This document shows, piece after piece, positions 24,950 through 60,574 of a DNA stretch of 64,000 nt. Positions within the stretch are counted from its first letter, which is position 1. Each line of letters opens with the position of its first letter. The position numbers were made by a program, and so were the translations under genes. Under the pieces are notes generated by a model that did no database searches, had not been told where the DNA came from, and worked only from the letters and a program-made list of their open reading frames with translations. Source of the stretch: Cristatella mucedo (taxonomy: Eukaryota > Bryozoa > Phylactolaemata > Cristatellidae); contig WPIO01000045.1 of assembly GCA_009760855.2 (NCBI GenBank), positions 996,001-1,060,000 of the forward strand, written 5' to 3'.

Positions 24950-25370
24950 AAGCCTGCTTATTTTCAGTGACGTACCGCTGATACATTTGCTTTCGCATAG
25001 ATAAGGATACGACATCCAAGCTGGTCCATGTAAATAAGACATAACGACTAGACCTTCGTCACTCACCGTTCGCAGATCTTCCGGACTGTGCAATAAGACG
25101 CTAGCAGTAAGCTAAAAAATCTGGAGCTAGGCATGTATGTCGCGAATGTCGCAACAGCCACATTATCTGCTTCCCACTCGCCTGAAATGCCTCCCCGTCG
25201 AACAGCGTATGGAATTCGTGGTTCCTATACTCACTTCTATGACTCTTCATTGTGTTGCACCGGAATACACACCCACCATATTTTCTAATACGGTTTTCAG
25301 TCTTACCTCAAACTCGTCTGACTCAAGTCACGTAGGCGTTCCTTTAACTAAACCTTAATCTGCTCGGGAC
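24950..25370 (+). mobile_element. old LINE C-terminal fragment
   Basis: GATAAGGATACGACATCCAAGCTGG-like text near 25000-25030 corresponds to the family's LDKDTTSKLVHAF segment. A PVEQRMEF-like stretch follows near 25195. Strongly decayed. Confidence 0.5.
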
Positions 25371-27323
25371 AATGTTGCTTTGTATCTACAGCTGTAAATA
25401 TCACATTGAACCACGCTGTCTGAAATGTGCTCTGTTTTTAACCGCCGCGGGTTCTGAGCACGCAGGAACTCGGCATCGTTTCCGTTTTTCAAATGCATTA
25501 TAAAGATGTTACCGAAGCTTTATTTTACTGAGCAGAGAGAAAAAAGGCACCGATTTTGACAGCACTCTGGAGGAAAAGGTGATATTTGTTCTATCGCGGC
25601 AGAGTCGCGTTATTCCGAGTAATCGACCATGATTGCACAGCGAGCGAGCCGTCAGGGTCGATGAAGCGGCATCGCAGCCCACCAGCAGACGACGGAGCTG
25701 CCGCCGAAAGCGACCGCCGATGAGCGCTCGCCGTCGCGTCACGTCGCGTCCGATCCATCCCACCGTCGGTCTCGCTTTAGCGGCACCGGCCTGATTGTCC
25801 GAACTGGTAATCGCCGAAGAGTAACTAACCCCCCCTGGACGACGCCTGCGATCTCTGGTGACCCGGTGACCTGGTGACCCATGATAAGAGCGTCAGCGAA
25901 TAGCGAGTTTCTTCCATCTCCTAATGGCTTTCTAGGCCAATTCCCGTGCGGCGGCAGCTCAGCTAAGCCAATTATCTCAATACATGGCTACGCCTATGCC
26001 CGCCTTCGCGTACACTTGTCGCCTTTCTTCGGCCAACCTCTTTTGTAAGTACTACTCGCCGCATTAGCGCACGCTGTGCTTCTTGGCCATCGAGGAGTAG
26101 TTCAAGGCCATTGAAGAGTGAACGGCCACTCAGCAGCAGCTTTGCACTTCGCAGCGTTTCACGAATGGCCGCTAAGATTAAAGCGATCGCACAGAAGTCG
26201 CTAATGACTAACGAAGAAAGTATAGTCTGTGCTAATAACGCAGACGGACAGAGAGTGCGCGGCCACCGAAGAAGCACGCTAAGATTTACTATCAATTTAG
26301 AACGCGCTAACAGCCGTAAGCAGTGCATACACGCCGTTCTCGGATCTGTGTAGCGATGCAACATCGACCCAGAGCGACACGTAAACAACCCGCACGCACA
26401 CATGCGACAATCAATTAGGGAGCACACTCAAACCACCATTAGCAATAGAGCGAGCGCGCACTCAATCATATACAAGAGATTTTCACTAATAACCTAGTTA
26501 TACGGACTTTGGCAGCCACTGTAGAGCGAAGCAGCTTTGTACAACCGCGCGCGCAGGAACACGTACAACCACGCGCAGGAACATTCCTCAGTGAGTGGGC
26601 ACGTAAGTATAATAGCAGAACAACACTAACCAGTAATAAGAAAAGATGAGGACAATATTAACGAGCAACTAGTTTACTTATTCGACTGTGCTCCGATGGT
26701 CTTTTTATGAATCCCGCCGCTTACTACTTGGCGACCGCTGTCTAAACGATGCTTGGCCGACTCTTTGCAAATGATGCCGCGCATCAGTTTCCGCCCAGTA
26801 GAAAATGTTACATTGTCACGGCACCAATTGTTGCGCGACTAAAAGAGCGAGTCTTTCCGAGTTCTCGGAAGGCAGGCCAGCGTGTAGCTGCACAATGAAG
26901 GCGCGGTACTCTTCACTCGCGTCTTTAGCTAAAATCGAATTCGATATTTGGTCACACTTCCAAGGAATCGTTAGCCTCTTAAACCGCTCTTCACGTTAGA
27001 TAGCTGCAAGCAAACGCACGTCGCTGGACTTCTTTGATGCAGCGCCAATATTAACCAATAATGTCTGGAAGCGCCTCGATTCGCAATTGTTCTCGCGTTT
27101 GTCATGTTCGTTCGCATAATCGATCGCGCGCGCAAGTAGCGCCGCATCTATGCCGCGCGTATAACGACGCTTGAACACTTGCATAGGCAGTTTGTCATCC
27201 GGCTAGCGGAGGCACCAAATTCCGCTGCCAGGTCAATTAGCGCCATTCAAACTTCATTGTCTTCGCCGCCGTCGACGCCGACGCGTCGACGACAGATGGC
27301 AGAGCGGCGGACGACTCGAAGCA
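25371..27323. other. no gene recognised; GC-rich upstream region of the 27.5-kb gene
   Basis: CpG content rises from about 25.6 kb. There is a short tandem GGTGACCCGGTGACCTGGTG near 25857. The region probably includes the promoter of the gene starting at 27502, but I cannot place a TATA box or start site. Confidence 0.35.
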
Positions 27324-27436
<113 letters not shown>

Positions 27437-27501
27437 TGAGTTGCATTCTCGTCGTCGTCGTCGTCGCCTCCGGACGCGCCGCTCGACTGGACGACGGACG
27501 C

Positions 27502-50976
<23,475 letters not shown>

Positions 50977-50980
<4 letters not shown>

Positions 50981-51240
50981 TGCCAACTCTTTTGGAATGT
51001 GCGAAGAAATTAGAACTGCTCCGGACAAGGATTCTTTCAGCTCATTACTATGTGCTTAATTTAGAAACGTGCTGCTCGAACGAACTACGCGAAGGTTTGA
51101 AGCTACTACGGTGCTTAGTACTCAAAGAGAAAAAACTCGAAGCATTCGTCCCGACATATCGGAATTTATTAGATAAAAGCAGTACTTTCATTCATAGGGA
51201 ATATAATGACAAAAATGGGGTAGATAAGTTAAGTCGGTAA
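50977..51240 (+). other. 87-codon open frame in the probable 3' UTR
   Basis: The frame overlaps the stop codon of exon 9 and reads TLLECAKKLELLRTRIL and LREGLKLLRCLVLKEKK, leucine/lysine-rich and helix-like. It is not recognised. It could be chance in the 3' UTR. Confidence 0.2.
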
Positions 51241-51287
51241 TTATATATATATAAAAAAGTGTAGCTTATAACTTCCAAGAAACTAGA

Positions 51288-51293
51288 AATAAA
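51288..51293 (+). terminator. polyadenylation signal after exon 9
   Basis: AATAAA lies 308 bases past the stop; others follow in the AT-rich stretch to 51420. Confidence 0.5.
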
Positions 51294-51559
51294 CATAAAT
51301 ATGTTTATTTAACCTTAAAATGTATTTAGTACAATAAAGTTAACCTATATTAATATAATAACCTATACTATAATATATACATATGTTATAATATACATAT
51401 AATATAAATAAACATAAACGTTAACCTTGAAAACGAAGGAATTCTTTTTCAGCTCTTACATATCTGATGTAATTGCTAGGTGGTTGTAATTGATAACAAT
51501 AATAATTTTAATAAAAATATTTGCACCAATAATGATGGATTTTGGTACGTTAATATCTT

Positions 51560-52720
51560 ATTAGCCACTTCACGTATGCTGGAAGGTATAACATCAACTC
51601 ACCCGTGATAAAATTCTCGCTATTGCAGAGGGAACGAGTACGTGAAGAGAATGTGGACCTCGAGGGTGAGTGGTGGGACCTTGAGGTCGTTTGCTGCTGG
51701 ATGTGGAGTCATCCCAGGTCGGAAAGAAGTAATGCTATACAATGTAGTTCCGAAGATTAGCACCGTCTACCGGCGTCTTTATGCATAGACCACAATACTT
51801 GCAAGAAGAGATTGCGAAAGTCGTGATAGGGTGTCACACAATCAAGGACTCGCATTGATGCTGTACTTTTATTAAACTACTATTTAGCACTTACATCATG
51901 CAATATTTGATAGATGCAAGTAGGCAGACTTGACTGGCGGGTTGATGAAGTCACTTGGCCGTGGTTGTTATGGACAAGACACCCAGATTCCATACAGAGA
52001 CTGGGTTGGATGCCAGCTTCGCCCATTTTGAAGGGAATTTTTTTCCATTTTGAGTGACACTAGTTTAGTTTTGATCATAACTAATAGGCTGGTCCTGTCG
52101 TAATTAAATTTAAGAGAATTAGATTAGCTGTCATCCTAGTGATTCTATTAAAGCTTCAAAGAAGTCTGGACAACTTAATATTCTGAAGGTCCATAAAATA
52201 TCGAAGCGCATATAGAGCTTCTTGTATCTGTATAGACATAAAGCAAAGCTGTGCTTTGCTATTACTCTGAAAAGAGGGGGCCTATACATTGTGTAAGAAA
52301 GAGACCTATGATAGATCTTGGATACCTCAAATCTTAAATGCTCAGCGGACCGGTGAATGCAGACATCTACGCTCTAAAATATCTCTCTAGGATAGCAATC
52401 AGCTCATTGCCTGTGGCGCCAAGACGAGACTATGGTTTCAAGCAGGACTTGATGGTAACTTGCATCAAATGCTGCACAGATCCAGAAAAATGAGCAGAGA
52501 TACTCTACAGGCAACTTCAGTGAAGGTCGTTATACACTCACGGTGCTTTCGTCTCTGTGGAGTGATAGCTGTGAATACTGACTGGAGTTTATTTGCTAGG
52601 GGTTTAGTTTCAAAATAAGAGTGATAATGCTCTCGCACCTGTGCATACAGTCATCCTTGGTACGATTCTTACTGTGAAGACTCGTTTTTTTCTGTCTCCT
52701 AGTTCAGTGTTGACTTTTTA
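51560..52720 (-). mobile_element. LINE family 1, old copy
   Basis: Order on the minus strand from 52720: RT core, then palm region, then C-terminal part near 51700-51960 (GACAAGACACCCAGATTCC corresponds to LGV.F). Heavily mutated. Confidence 0.6.
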
Positions 52721-52904
52721 ATCGGTGGCCTGGCAACAGTCTCTTTAAAGAATGCAGAGGGCTTGGGTCAAAGATATTATTTATTACGTTTTGCTGGTAA
52801 GTAATGATCCATGTATCTCGTAATTAATACAGTAGATATTAAGTCCAGAGAAATAAAAGTCTTCTGATGCTAGGAGATGAATGTATAGATTACATGTAAA
52901 AAGC

Positions 52905-53075
52905 ACATTTGCTTTGTATAGCGACCCAAGAGAACCTAATCTCTATCCAGGTGCTTCGCATATCCCTCAGGGCTCGACACCACAACCTCGATTGGCGTAG
53001 GCAAGGACCTTGACTTTGGTAGACAAAGGCGAGCACGTTAAACCGTTGACCAAACCAGGGCTGAGGTCAGCAGGT
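52905..53075 (-). mobile_element. tRNA-derived SINE, family A, decayed
   Basis: TTTGTATAGCGACCCAAGAG, CTCTATCCAGGTGCTTCGC, GGGCTCGACACCACAACC and CCGTTGACCAAACCAG. An extra internal duplication (GGACCTTGACTTTGG) separates box B from box A. Confidence 0.7.
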
Positions 53076-53289
53076 ATAGGCTTGAGAGTGTAAATTAAAG
53101 TAGAGCAGTGCTATGTTATAGGTATATGGCTGACCAGAAACATGTTAAAAATAGATTGCTGATGGTTGGCAGCACTATTTCTGGATTGTAAATCTGTAAT
53201 ACAAGGCAGCACAATTTCTGGCTTGTGAATCTGTAATACAACTAAATGAGCAAGACGTAGACTTAGTTAAAGGAGGTATGACTGATTAG

Positions 53290-55090
53290 GGTGTTTTCGA
53301 ACGACACTAGCCCACATTCTTGACGAGTCTGCATCTCTGACTAAGCACACTGTGCACCCTCGCCCAGGCGGTCTATGGTTTACCGCAGACGTTAAACTAG
53401 CTAGATAGAACTAGCTAGACAAGTTCAAGCTTGATAAAGCATACACTAGATCAGGACAGACTATCTACTGGCACATGAGGACTGCTATAGGTCAAATTAA
53501 GGAATCGTGGCAAAGGCCAAGTCTAGCTTCTATATAATATTGTTGGATCTCAGGTTCACAATCCAAAAATACTCATGTCTATCATCAATCATCTCCTTAA
53601 ACACTCCCAGCTTAGCTCCTTACCTGGCGATCCCAGTGATCTTGCTGATTGCTTCCCTAGCTTTTTTGTCAGCAAGATAAACATGATGAGAGTCCATCCC
53701 TAATGTAAAAGCTTCCCCACTGGACTACTGTCCTTCAGTAAAATCTCACAGGACTCCTATCTCAATTCCGTGCAAAACCTCAATGTCTGTATTCAAGGCG
53801 GCCATTAGTGATCTCGCCCTGTGACTCGTCTCCCAGCCAAAGAAGAATACTAGCCATCTCGACCCTGTGCCCACTGTCCTACTTCTACTATGCATAGATC
53901 TGCTGCTGCCATGCATAAGCAACATTAAAAATATTCCTTAGCATCAGGTCATGTCACTGCACCTTAAAGAGGCTTTTGTTAGGTCACTAATTAAAAAACT
54001 AACACTAGACCAAGAGAACTTGAGAGCAACATCCGCCCAGCCTCTCTATTGCCTTTCCTATCTAAGAAACTAAAAATGTGCGTGGCAGACCAATTGAACT
54101 CTTACTTGAAAACTTCAAACCCAGCAAAGCAATTTCCAGTCTGGGTTTAGAGTTAATCACTCCAAAGAGTCAGCATTGCTTCGGGTGCATAATGACCTTC
54201 TCGGGAATGCAGACTAAGCTGAAGTATCTCGGGTTGTTTGCTTGATTTACCGGTAGCGTTTGATTCTATTGGTCACCAAATCCTTCTCGAACGCCTCCGA
54301 TCTCGCCCGGGCATCACTGGCACTTCACTGCAATTATTTAGGTCCTATCCAGACTTCAGAGTGTTGATGTTAACGGACGAAGATCATCAGAGGAGCCACC
54401 GAAGTACGGGGTACCTCAGGGCTCTGTGCTCGGCACGCTACTTTTCACAATTTATACGATACCTCTTGCCGATGCAGTAACCACGCACAATATTGGTTTT
54501 CACATTTATGCAAATGACAAACAGCTGTACCTATGCTTTGATCCAACCCCCCAAGCTTTCGAGCACGTCGAATTTTCAACCCATTTGCTGCATGTATTGC
54601 TGACATCTGCACATGGATAGCAAAAAACCTTCTCAAATAAAATGATAATAAAGCCACTTACTAGTTATGGGAAAATTTAGTATTCTCAGAAATTGGAAAG
54701 CTTAACATTCAAAATTGGCTCTGCCAGCATACTTCCCCTAGAATATTCAAGGAATCTGTGTCCGGTTCCAAAGTGACCTCTCAATAGACGACCACATCAA
54801 CTCCACACTCAAGTCTGCCTACTTTCAACTATGCAGCAATGCAAAAATTCGGACCTGCTTAGACAGGGATACTCTGTCCAAGTTTGAAAAAGCATTTGTA
54901 ACATCTCGTCTCAAATTCTGAAATCGCTGCTTGCTGGTCAACCGGCCAGTGCAACCAGGCACTAACAGCTGGTACACAACTCTTATCACATCAATTCTCG
55001 CCGACCTGCACTGACTACCAGTCAAGCAAGGTATTGGCTTCAAGGTTCTGTGGCCCACTTTGTTTGTACTCAAGTTTATAGTGAACGCAG
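53290..55090 (+). mobile_element. LINE family 1, long old copy
   Basis: It follows the order linker (GCACCCTCGCCCAGGCGG), RT (RPASLLPFLSKK-like; DLPVAFDSIGHQILLERL; GTPLFTIYTIPLADA; HIYANDKQLYLCFD) and C-terminus to LHWLPVKQ-like text near 55010. The YADD box reads YAND here. Many stops and frameshifts; the tail is missing. Confidence 0.75.
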
Positions 55091-55952
55091 TCTTTTCGAT
55101 AGCCACTGAGGGCCATATTCCCACATCATGCAACTACCATGCAACCAACCGTAAGCCTCAATTCCAACTGAATAAATATTACTTTATATGTTCAGTGATA
55201 ATTTCTAGACTACAGTTGATAAGCGTAACTGGCTCCTATAAGTTGTAATTCAGGAACCTATACTAATGCATATGGCTGTCATAATAAGCCTCAGTTTCCT
55301 TGAAAATCTTCACTATGGATAAATATTGTTTACTCTTTAATGACTGATAACGCCACTGCCGGATCGGTCTGTAGGAGTGCTTGTTAATAGCGGTCACTCA
55401 TTTCCTTAAGAAAGAATTGAAGTAATGGCATTTCTAGTCGGCACAATTTCAATGGCGTTAGAGATTGCTAGTGACTCTCGTGTAATAATTAGAAGCCAGA
55501 TGGGCCATAATATACCTAACGCATCGGTATACAAAGCGATCCGGAGTGTTGGATGGCTAATCAGTGGTTCGCAATGGCTGCCGCTGGGTCATTGTAGCCC
55601 TTAAAGTAATAAAATCAATTTATCCCAAGGTGACACAGCACGCGCTCCCCTGAAGGCGGCTCACAGCGAGACAGCCCCTACTGCTTGGCCGTACGTTCAC
55701 TTCGAGCTAATCGAACTCACTAAAGCTCAGTGACACACCCAGCCGGTAAACCGCAGAGGAGAGCTAGTTCCCTCACGACCAAAACAACGTAGCCGGTAGC
55801 CGCCAAAACTTACGCAACCCACCGCTGCCGTATCGAACTGAAGCATTTCAGTTGCTTTCGAGTACATCATACTAATCAATAACTTTGACTTTTAGTTAAA
55901 GTTTAGGCATTAATTGATTGCCGCCGTGGTTTAGGATTTAATTTTTGCAGTC
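55091..55952. other. no gene recognised
   Basis: No supported features. Confidence 0.4.
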
Positions 55953-56022
55953 TAGGGGTTAGGGTTGAGGTTATGGGGTTTAGGGTCTAACGTTTAAACT
56001 TAAGGGTTTAGGGTATAGGGTT
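55953..56022 (+). repeat. degenerate telomere-like TTAGGG/TTTAGGG block
   Basis: Repeated GGGTTTAGGG, GGTTAGGGTTGAGG and AGGGTTTAGGGTATAGGG with interruptions over about 70 bp. Confidence 0.6.
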
Positions 56023-56048
56023 CTGTTGCTCTGCTAAAGCCAGCGTAC

Positions 56049-56411
56049 TTGAGTAAATTAGTGCAGCGTGTGCGACTTGCTAGACGTGCTATGAGGAGCC
56101 AGCCAGCTTCATATCGCGATCTCCTCGTCAGCAACGACTCGTCCCACAACATTCCCTGTATTTTTATCGTAAAAAGACTAGACCGCCACACTCAAGTTCA
56201 TAGCATTTCGTGGTCGCTGCGTGGTAATTCTTTGCAGTATGGTCAATTAGAGCTTAAAATGTGCCTGTACTCGATAAGTCTAGCGTCTCGTTTAAATAAA
56301 ACTTGCTATTCGTCTGTCTTTGATAGCATAGACTATAAAAAATATGGACAGATTAGATCGCGCTCAGAAAATCGCCGAGAAGTGATGCTTTATCTTCACC
56401 GAAGACCCTGA
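56049..56411 (+). other. 120-codon open frame, unrecognised
   Basis: The frame opens without an ATG at its start; the first ATG is at about 56091. It reads RLARRAMRSQPASYRDLL and CIFIVKRLDRHTQVHSISW. Composition is protein-like, but no domain is recognised and no splice links were found. Confidence 0.2.
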
Positions 56412-56828
56412 CATCGAGGGTTGAACAATGTGAGCACACATTTTGAAGTCATTATAGCATTAGCATAAGTGGAATGCGTAGTGTATTGGAAAAGGTTTGT
56501 CGACCTAAGGGAAAGAACCGTCCTGTTTATTCTCAATACCAGAAAGAATCATCAAGTTGCCGAGTATTGAATGCCAAAAAGCTTGCTTAAACGCTGTGAA
56601 ATTCGGTTTTTGGCATACCTACATACCTTTCATGGCCGACCAGCTTGCACTTGTCAAATAAGCAACTAATAGTTGGTCAACATACTTTTCAATGATCTGC
56701 AGCCTATAATGCCTGAATCCGCTAGTTGGCACAAGCTATCAAAGATTAAAAGTACCGCTCTGACTCAGAACCGTCAGCTGCTATTTTATGATTTTTGATT
56801 CCTTAGCAATCTATTATACTATTTTTAG

Positions 56829-56938
56829 GTACGACTACTGGTGGTCACATCGCCAAATTTCCGTCTTTTAATTTTCGATACTGGTCATGGAATAGTGCTA
56901 ATTTGATTACCAATGCAGGAGGGCCACCAACACTGTTG
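56829..56938 (+). CDS. candidate exon related to exons 3 and 6 of the CTHRC1-like gene
   Basis: The acceptor is ACTATTTTTAG and the donor CTGTTG|GTAAGT, both strong. A single open frame, phase 1 to 0, encodes TTGGHIAKFPSFNFRYWSW and NSANLITNAGGPPTLL. The phase pair and the Pro/aromatic pattern are those of the exons that start domains 1 and 2. It may start a third domain of the same gene (through the donor at 50942) or belong to a paralogue. The following exon was not found in the window. Confidence 0.45.
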
Positions 56939-57070
56939 GTAAGTCTTAGTGGATAGCCATAAATTTGCATGAAATCGGATCCATTTTGGAGTACTTGCAA
57001 AAGTTTAAATTACGTATGAATTTTTCAAAGTAAGTTTAAAAAATTGAAGCAGACCTGCTTAGATACTCCG

Positions 57071-57073
<3 letters not shown>

Positions 57074-57112
<39 letters not shown>
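57074..57112 (+). repeat. (CT)n microsatellite
   Basis: About 18 CT units. Confidence 0.95.
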
Positions 57113-57129
57113 ACAAATGTAATCACTAA

Positions 57130-58600
57130 GCACAGTCTAGGCGTCCATATTCATAGAGATGACAATCCGCTTGTATTTGTACTTTCATTCTTCACTGCCA
57201 CCTAGCTTGCAAAAATCTCTTAGCTTCCCTTCAGCATGTATTGCAGGCATTTGAACTTATGGATGGCTGCAATATTTTAAAAAAATTAACTGACAATAAA
57301 ACCAACTGACTTAATATGGGCAAGCTTTGTGCCACCAAAAAATTGGACAGCTTAACAGTTCGAACTGGCTCGAACAGTATATTAACTGACGCCTCTGTTT
57401 GAAATATTGGTGAAATCTTCCAAAATGAATCTTCATAGGATAGCCACTTGTGCCCAATTTTGCCTAAATAACATTAAAATAATTCGGGCTGGCTTAGATA
57501 AGGATATTGCGTCAAAGCTAGTCGATAAATCAATGGCATCCACAAAGATTCCTGTCTGTGATATAAGACGATTAGTTGGCACACAACTCGCCAGTCTCGG
57601 CTTGTCTCTGATGAACTTCTCAGCTGCTCTATTACACCATTAATACTGACTCATTAATATTTTCTCACCAATATTTGCTGGCTGCTAATGAAGCAGCGTA
57701 TTGACTCGTGATTCTGTCAACCAGCTTGTAAGTCTTGCTCCTAATACGATTCACGGCATTCCCTTTCTACCTGCAGCGATGGCACTTGGATCTATGGCTA
57801 CAAACGTCCTGAAGCTTAACGATGATAAGAATAATCTATTATTTATGGTCTTAATACGTATGATCCTGGTTCCCAATAAGTTTTCCAAAAGATATCAAGA
57901 TAATTCAGCTAGCATTACTCTAGTGACGTCACCGCAATCTTGGCGTACTGTTCCAAAATGAATTGTTACTGAATGAGAGCATTGCCTTAACTGTCAAGTT
58001 GGCCTTCTTTAGCTAGGAAAAATTGCCACAACCAGTGTCTACTTAGATGAAAGTATGACAGCCAAACTAATTTGTGCGTGTGTACCATCGCATCTAGATT
58101 ATTGCAATTTCCTTTATTCCTTTTAGTTCCGAGCTTTCGCCCTTAATCGTCTGCACAGGGCGCAACTCTCAGCCACTCCCCCGGTCTGTCTACAACGGCA
58201 TAACGGCCACATTCATCAGACTGCTTTTGTCTGAGCTTGGCACGCATCCTATCAAGCAACGGGTCAATTCCAAGAGCTTCCGTCTGGCCTACAGGTCGCT
58301 TCGCTCGCTCTCAACGGCCTTGACCTATCCGACTTCTGCTCCTAAAGTGTGCAGTCGCACCACCCGCAGCTCAGGATCTCTCATTTCGTATCCCTCCAAC
58401 TAAATTGAAATCTTTCGGCGATCGAGCCGTCAGCTCGTACGCACGAAAGTCTGTAACTCAAATCCGGCCATGATGATCAAGTTTAACGATCTTACAATTT
58501 TTAAGTCTCAGCTTAAAGTGCAAGCAGTTCTGGTTTTCTGTCCCGCTTTTCCTTCGTCCTCATGAGCTCTTGTGTCATCTTGAGCTCATCATCAGCAGCT
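57130..58600 (+). mobile_element. LINE, long decayed copy
   Basis: It starts at a ruined YADD region (TTCATAGAGATGACAATCCG), then LKLTDNKTN-like text, LDKDIASKLV, and a C-terminal block to 58460 (GTCAGCTCGTACGCACGAAAG). Part of the sequence near 57760-57960 repeats the LNDDKNNLLFM region, so two overlapping fragments may be joined here. Confidence 0.55.
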
Positions 58601-58744
58601 GAGTCTTGTGCTTGATGCATCTTGTGTTATCTTGAGCTTGATGTCTTGGTTTTGTTCAGGTGTGCTGTGCAAGCATACCTGTGCATGATCCGTGGTATGT
58701 TACAAGCCATAAGTCTGAAAACCGGTGTTCATGAGTTTCTTCTG

Positions 58745-58855
58745 TTAATAATAATAATAATACATTTGTTATAGCGCCCTCAGAGAACCCAATCTCTTTC
58801 GAGGCACTTTACATTTGCTGCAAAGGAAGAATGATCTAATAGTTAGCGGCATGCT
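58745..58855 (-). mobile_element. LINE family 1 orphan tail
   Basis: (AAT)n, ATAGCGCCCTCAGAGAACCC, then TTTACATTTGCTGCAAAGG. Confidence 0.85.
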
Positions 58856-58993
58856 GGCTTGAGCATTCTGAACTAAGAATGACTACTAATAGCTGCTGCA
58901 TTTCTACGGCCGTGCACGTAATTAACCCTTGCACACTGATTCTCTTGCAGTGTAGCACATATGAAGAGACCGAGTTATCCTAATGAGTTATAA

Positions 58994-59062
58994 AAGTGAC
59001 GCATCATTACTGTTATCACTATCACCAAAGGTGCTAGTGATAACAGTAATGATGCGTCACTT
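58994..59062. repeat. perfect 28-bp inverted repeat (hairpin)
   Basis: Arm 58994-59021 is the exact reverse complement of 59035-59062; core GACGCATCATTACTGTTATC. The 13-base loop itself pairs as CACC-AAA-GGTG. The predicted fold is a single hairpin of 69 nt. Confidence 0.97.
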
Positions 59063-59064
59063 CC

Positions 59065-59330
59065 ATTCTCCTGTTCAGGCTAACCCATCCAAATTCCTTC
59101 GAATCAGATCTCACAGCGCCCCATCCGCTCTCTAAACTCCGGTCTTTTGGTTGCGCCTACCTATAACCAACTTCAAATAGCGTGGAGATCGTGCATTCAG
59201 ACACTGTGCTCCCAAAGCGTGAAAATCACTACAGACTGGTGTCACGCCATCTCCTGATATGAGTACATTCAAAAAGAAGCTAACAACCTACCTGTTCGTA
59301 ACTGCATTTTCTGCATGGGATTGAGTTGAA
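59065..59330 (+). mobile_element. LINE C-terminal fragment
   Basis: AGCGTGGAGATCGTGCATTC, TGCTCCCAAAGCGTG and TGAGTACATTCAAAAAGAAG correspond to FGDRAFSSYAPKAWN...LTTFKKKL. Decayed. Confidence 0.6.
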
Positions 59331-60574
59331 TACTATAATATATACTATAATATACTATAATACTACTAATATATCGCACATATACTTACTGCAATCTGTG
59401 CATCTTATTACTTACCAATTTACATGTTTTCTGTCCAGCATTTTTAAAGGGCCAAAAAAGATGTTAGCTGTCTTACGGACTATACAAATAAATTTCTTTT
59501 AACTGTTAATTGTTGTCAGTTTTAAGCATTATTTTGTAATCAAACTTGTGAAATCAGTATCAATCCTCAACGACTTGAGAATTTTAAGAAAATCTTGTGA
59601 TATGCAATTATGGAATATTAGGTAGTAGTGAACTTTATAGATTGACCTGAACCAAAACCTGTGTTTATACGGTCGGTCTTGCATCGGTCTTATATTGATA
59701 TTCGGTTCTACATCTTATATTATCTTATACCGGTCAGTGTTTCTTGCATACGTCGCCAAGACTGGGAAGGTTCCAAGACTGATTGAAGATCGTTCGAAAA
59801 TGGAGGAGCTGAGCACGCAGCTACTTCTTGGTGAAAGACGGCCGGAAGCTACGAAGATCCTACCCTAGACGTAGACGCCGTTAAATGGAGACCTTCATCA
59901 TTGCTTTGAAATGCACGGTGGACGACTTGACCGGCAAAATCATCGATCGACGCGTTCCTCGAAACTCAGTCTTTATGGGACACTGCAAGGTCTTCCTATA
60001 ACAATCAGATCAATAAGTGGCGGGCAAAAACGGCTACAGCATTAAAATGCTTAAATTCAGAGATAGGTCCGTCTCGGGTGGCCATTTTCTACCTCCATAA
60101 AAACTTTCGATCTAGGGGTGAAACTAATAGGCAGCTAAGGCTAGAAAGACGAAAGTAAACTTCCCTAAAAAGATAAAGACCGAAGCCGTACCGAATCATG
60201 GCTGACCGTGTAAAATCGGCTTTAATGGTTCGGGTTCCAATTAATTTAAGTACCGTGTGTCTTCTTGTAATTTTAGGACCGGTCGCTCCACCACTTCAAT
60301 CAAATCGCTCAGAGGTGCCAGACTTCCATAAATAGCCTAATATCCAAATTTACACAGGCGTTAAGGCTTTTTGTACACAAAGCTCCCTCTATGAAAAAAT
60401 ATAGTATCAAGCATCTGACTTTTAAATTTGGCTGCTTTAGAAAATATGGTCAAATATTTCATTTTAAGCTCCCTTTAAAAAAATAAGGACACGCCACAAG
60501 TCTGCTACTATGACCAACCTAAGAGGTCCTATGTCTTAGTCATATTTTAGGAGTGCTCAAATCACTAGGCACGA
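59331..60574. other. no gene recognised
   Basis: An AT-rich stretch (59335-59375, TATAATATACTATAATAC) and unique sequence. A short frame near 59890 (TFIIALKCTVDDLTGKIIDR) looks protein-like but is isolated and not recognised. Confidence 0.35.

Noticed and set aside
59885-60000. Short protein-like frame (TFIIALKCTVDDLTGKIIDR)
   Set aside because: Isolated, stops soon after, no recognisable family and no splice links.
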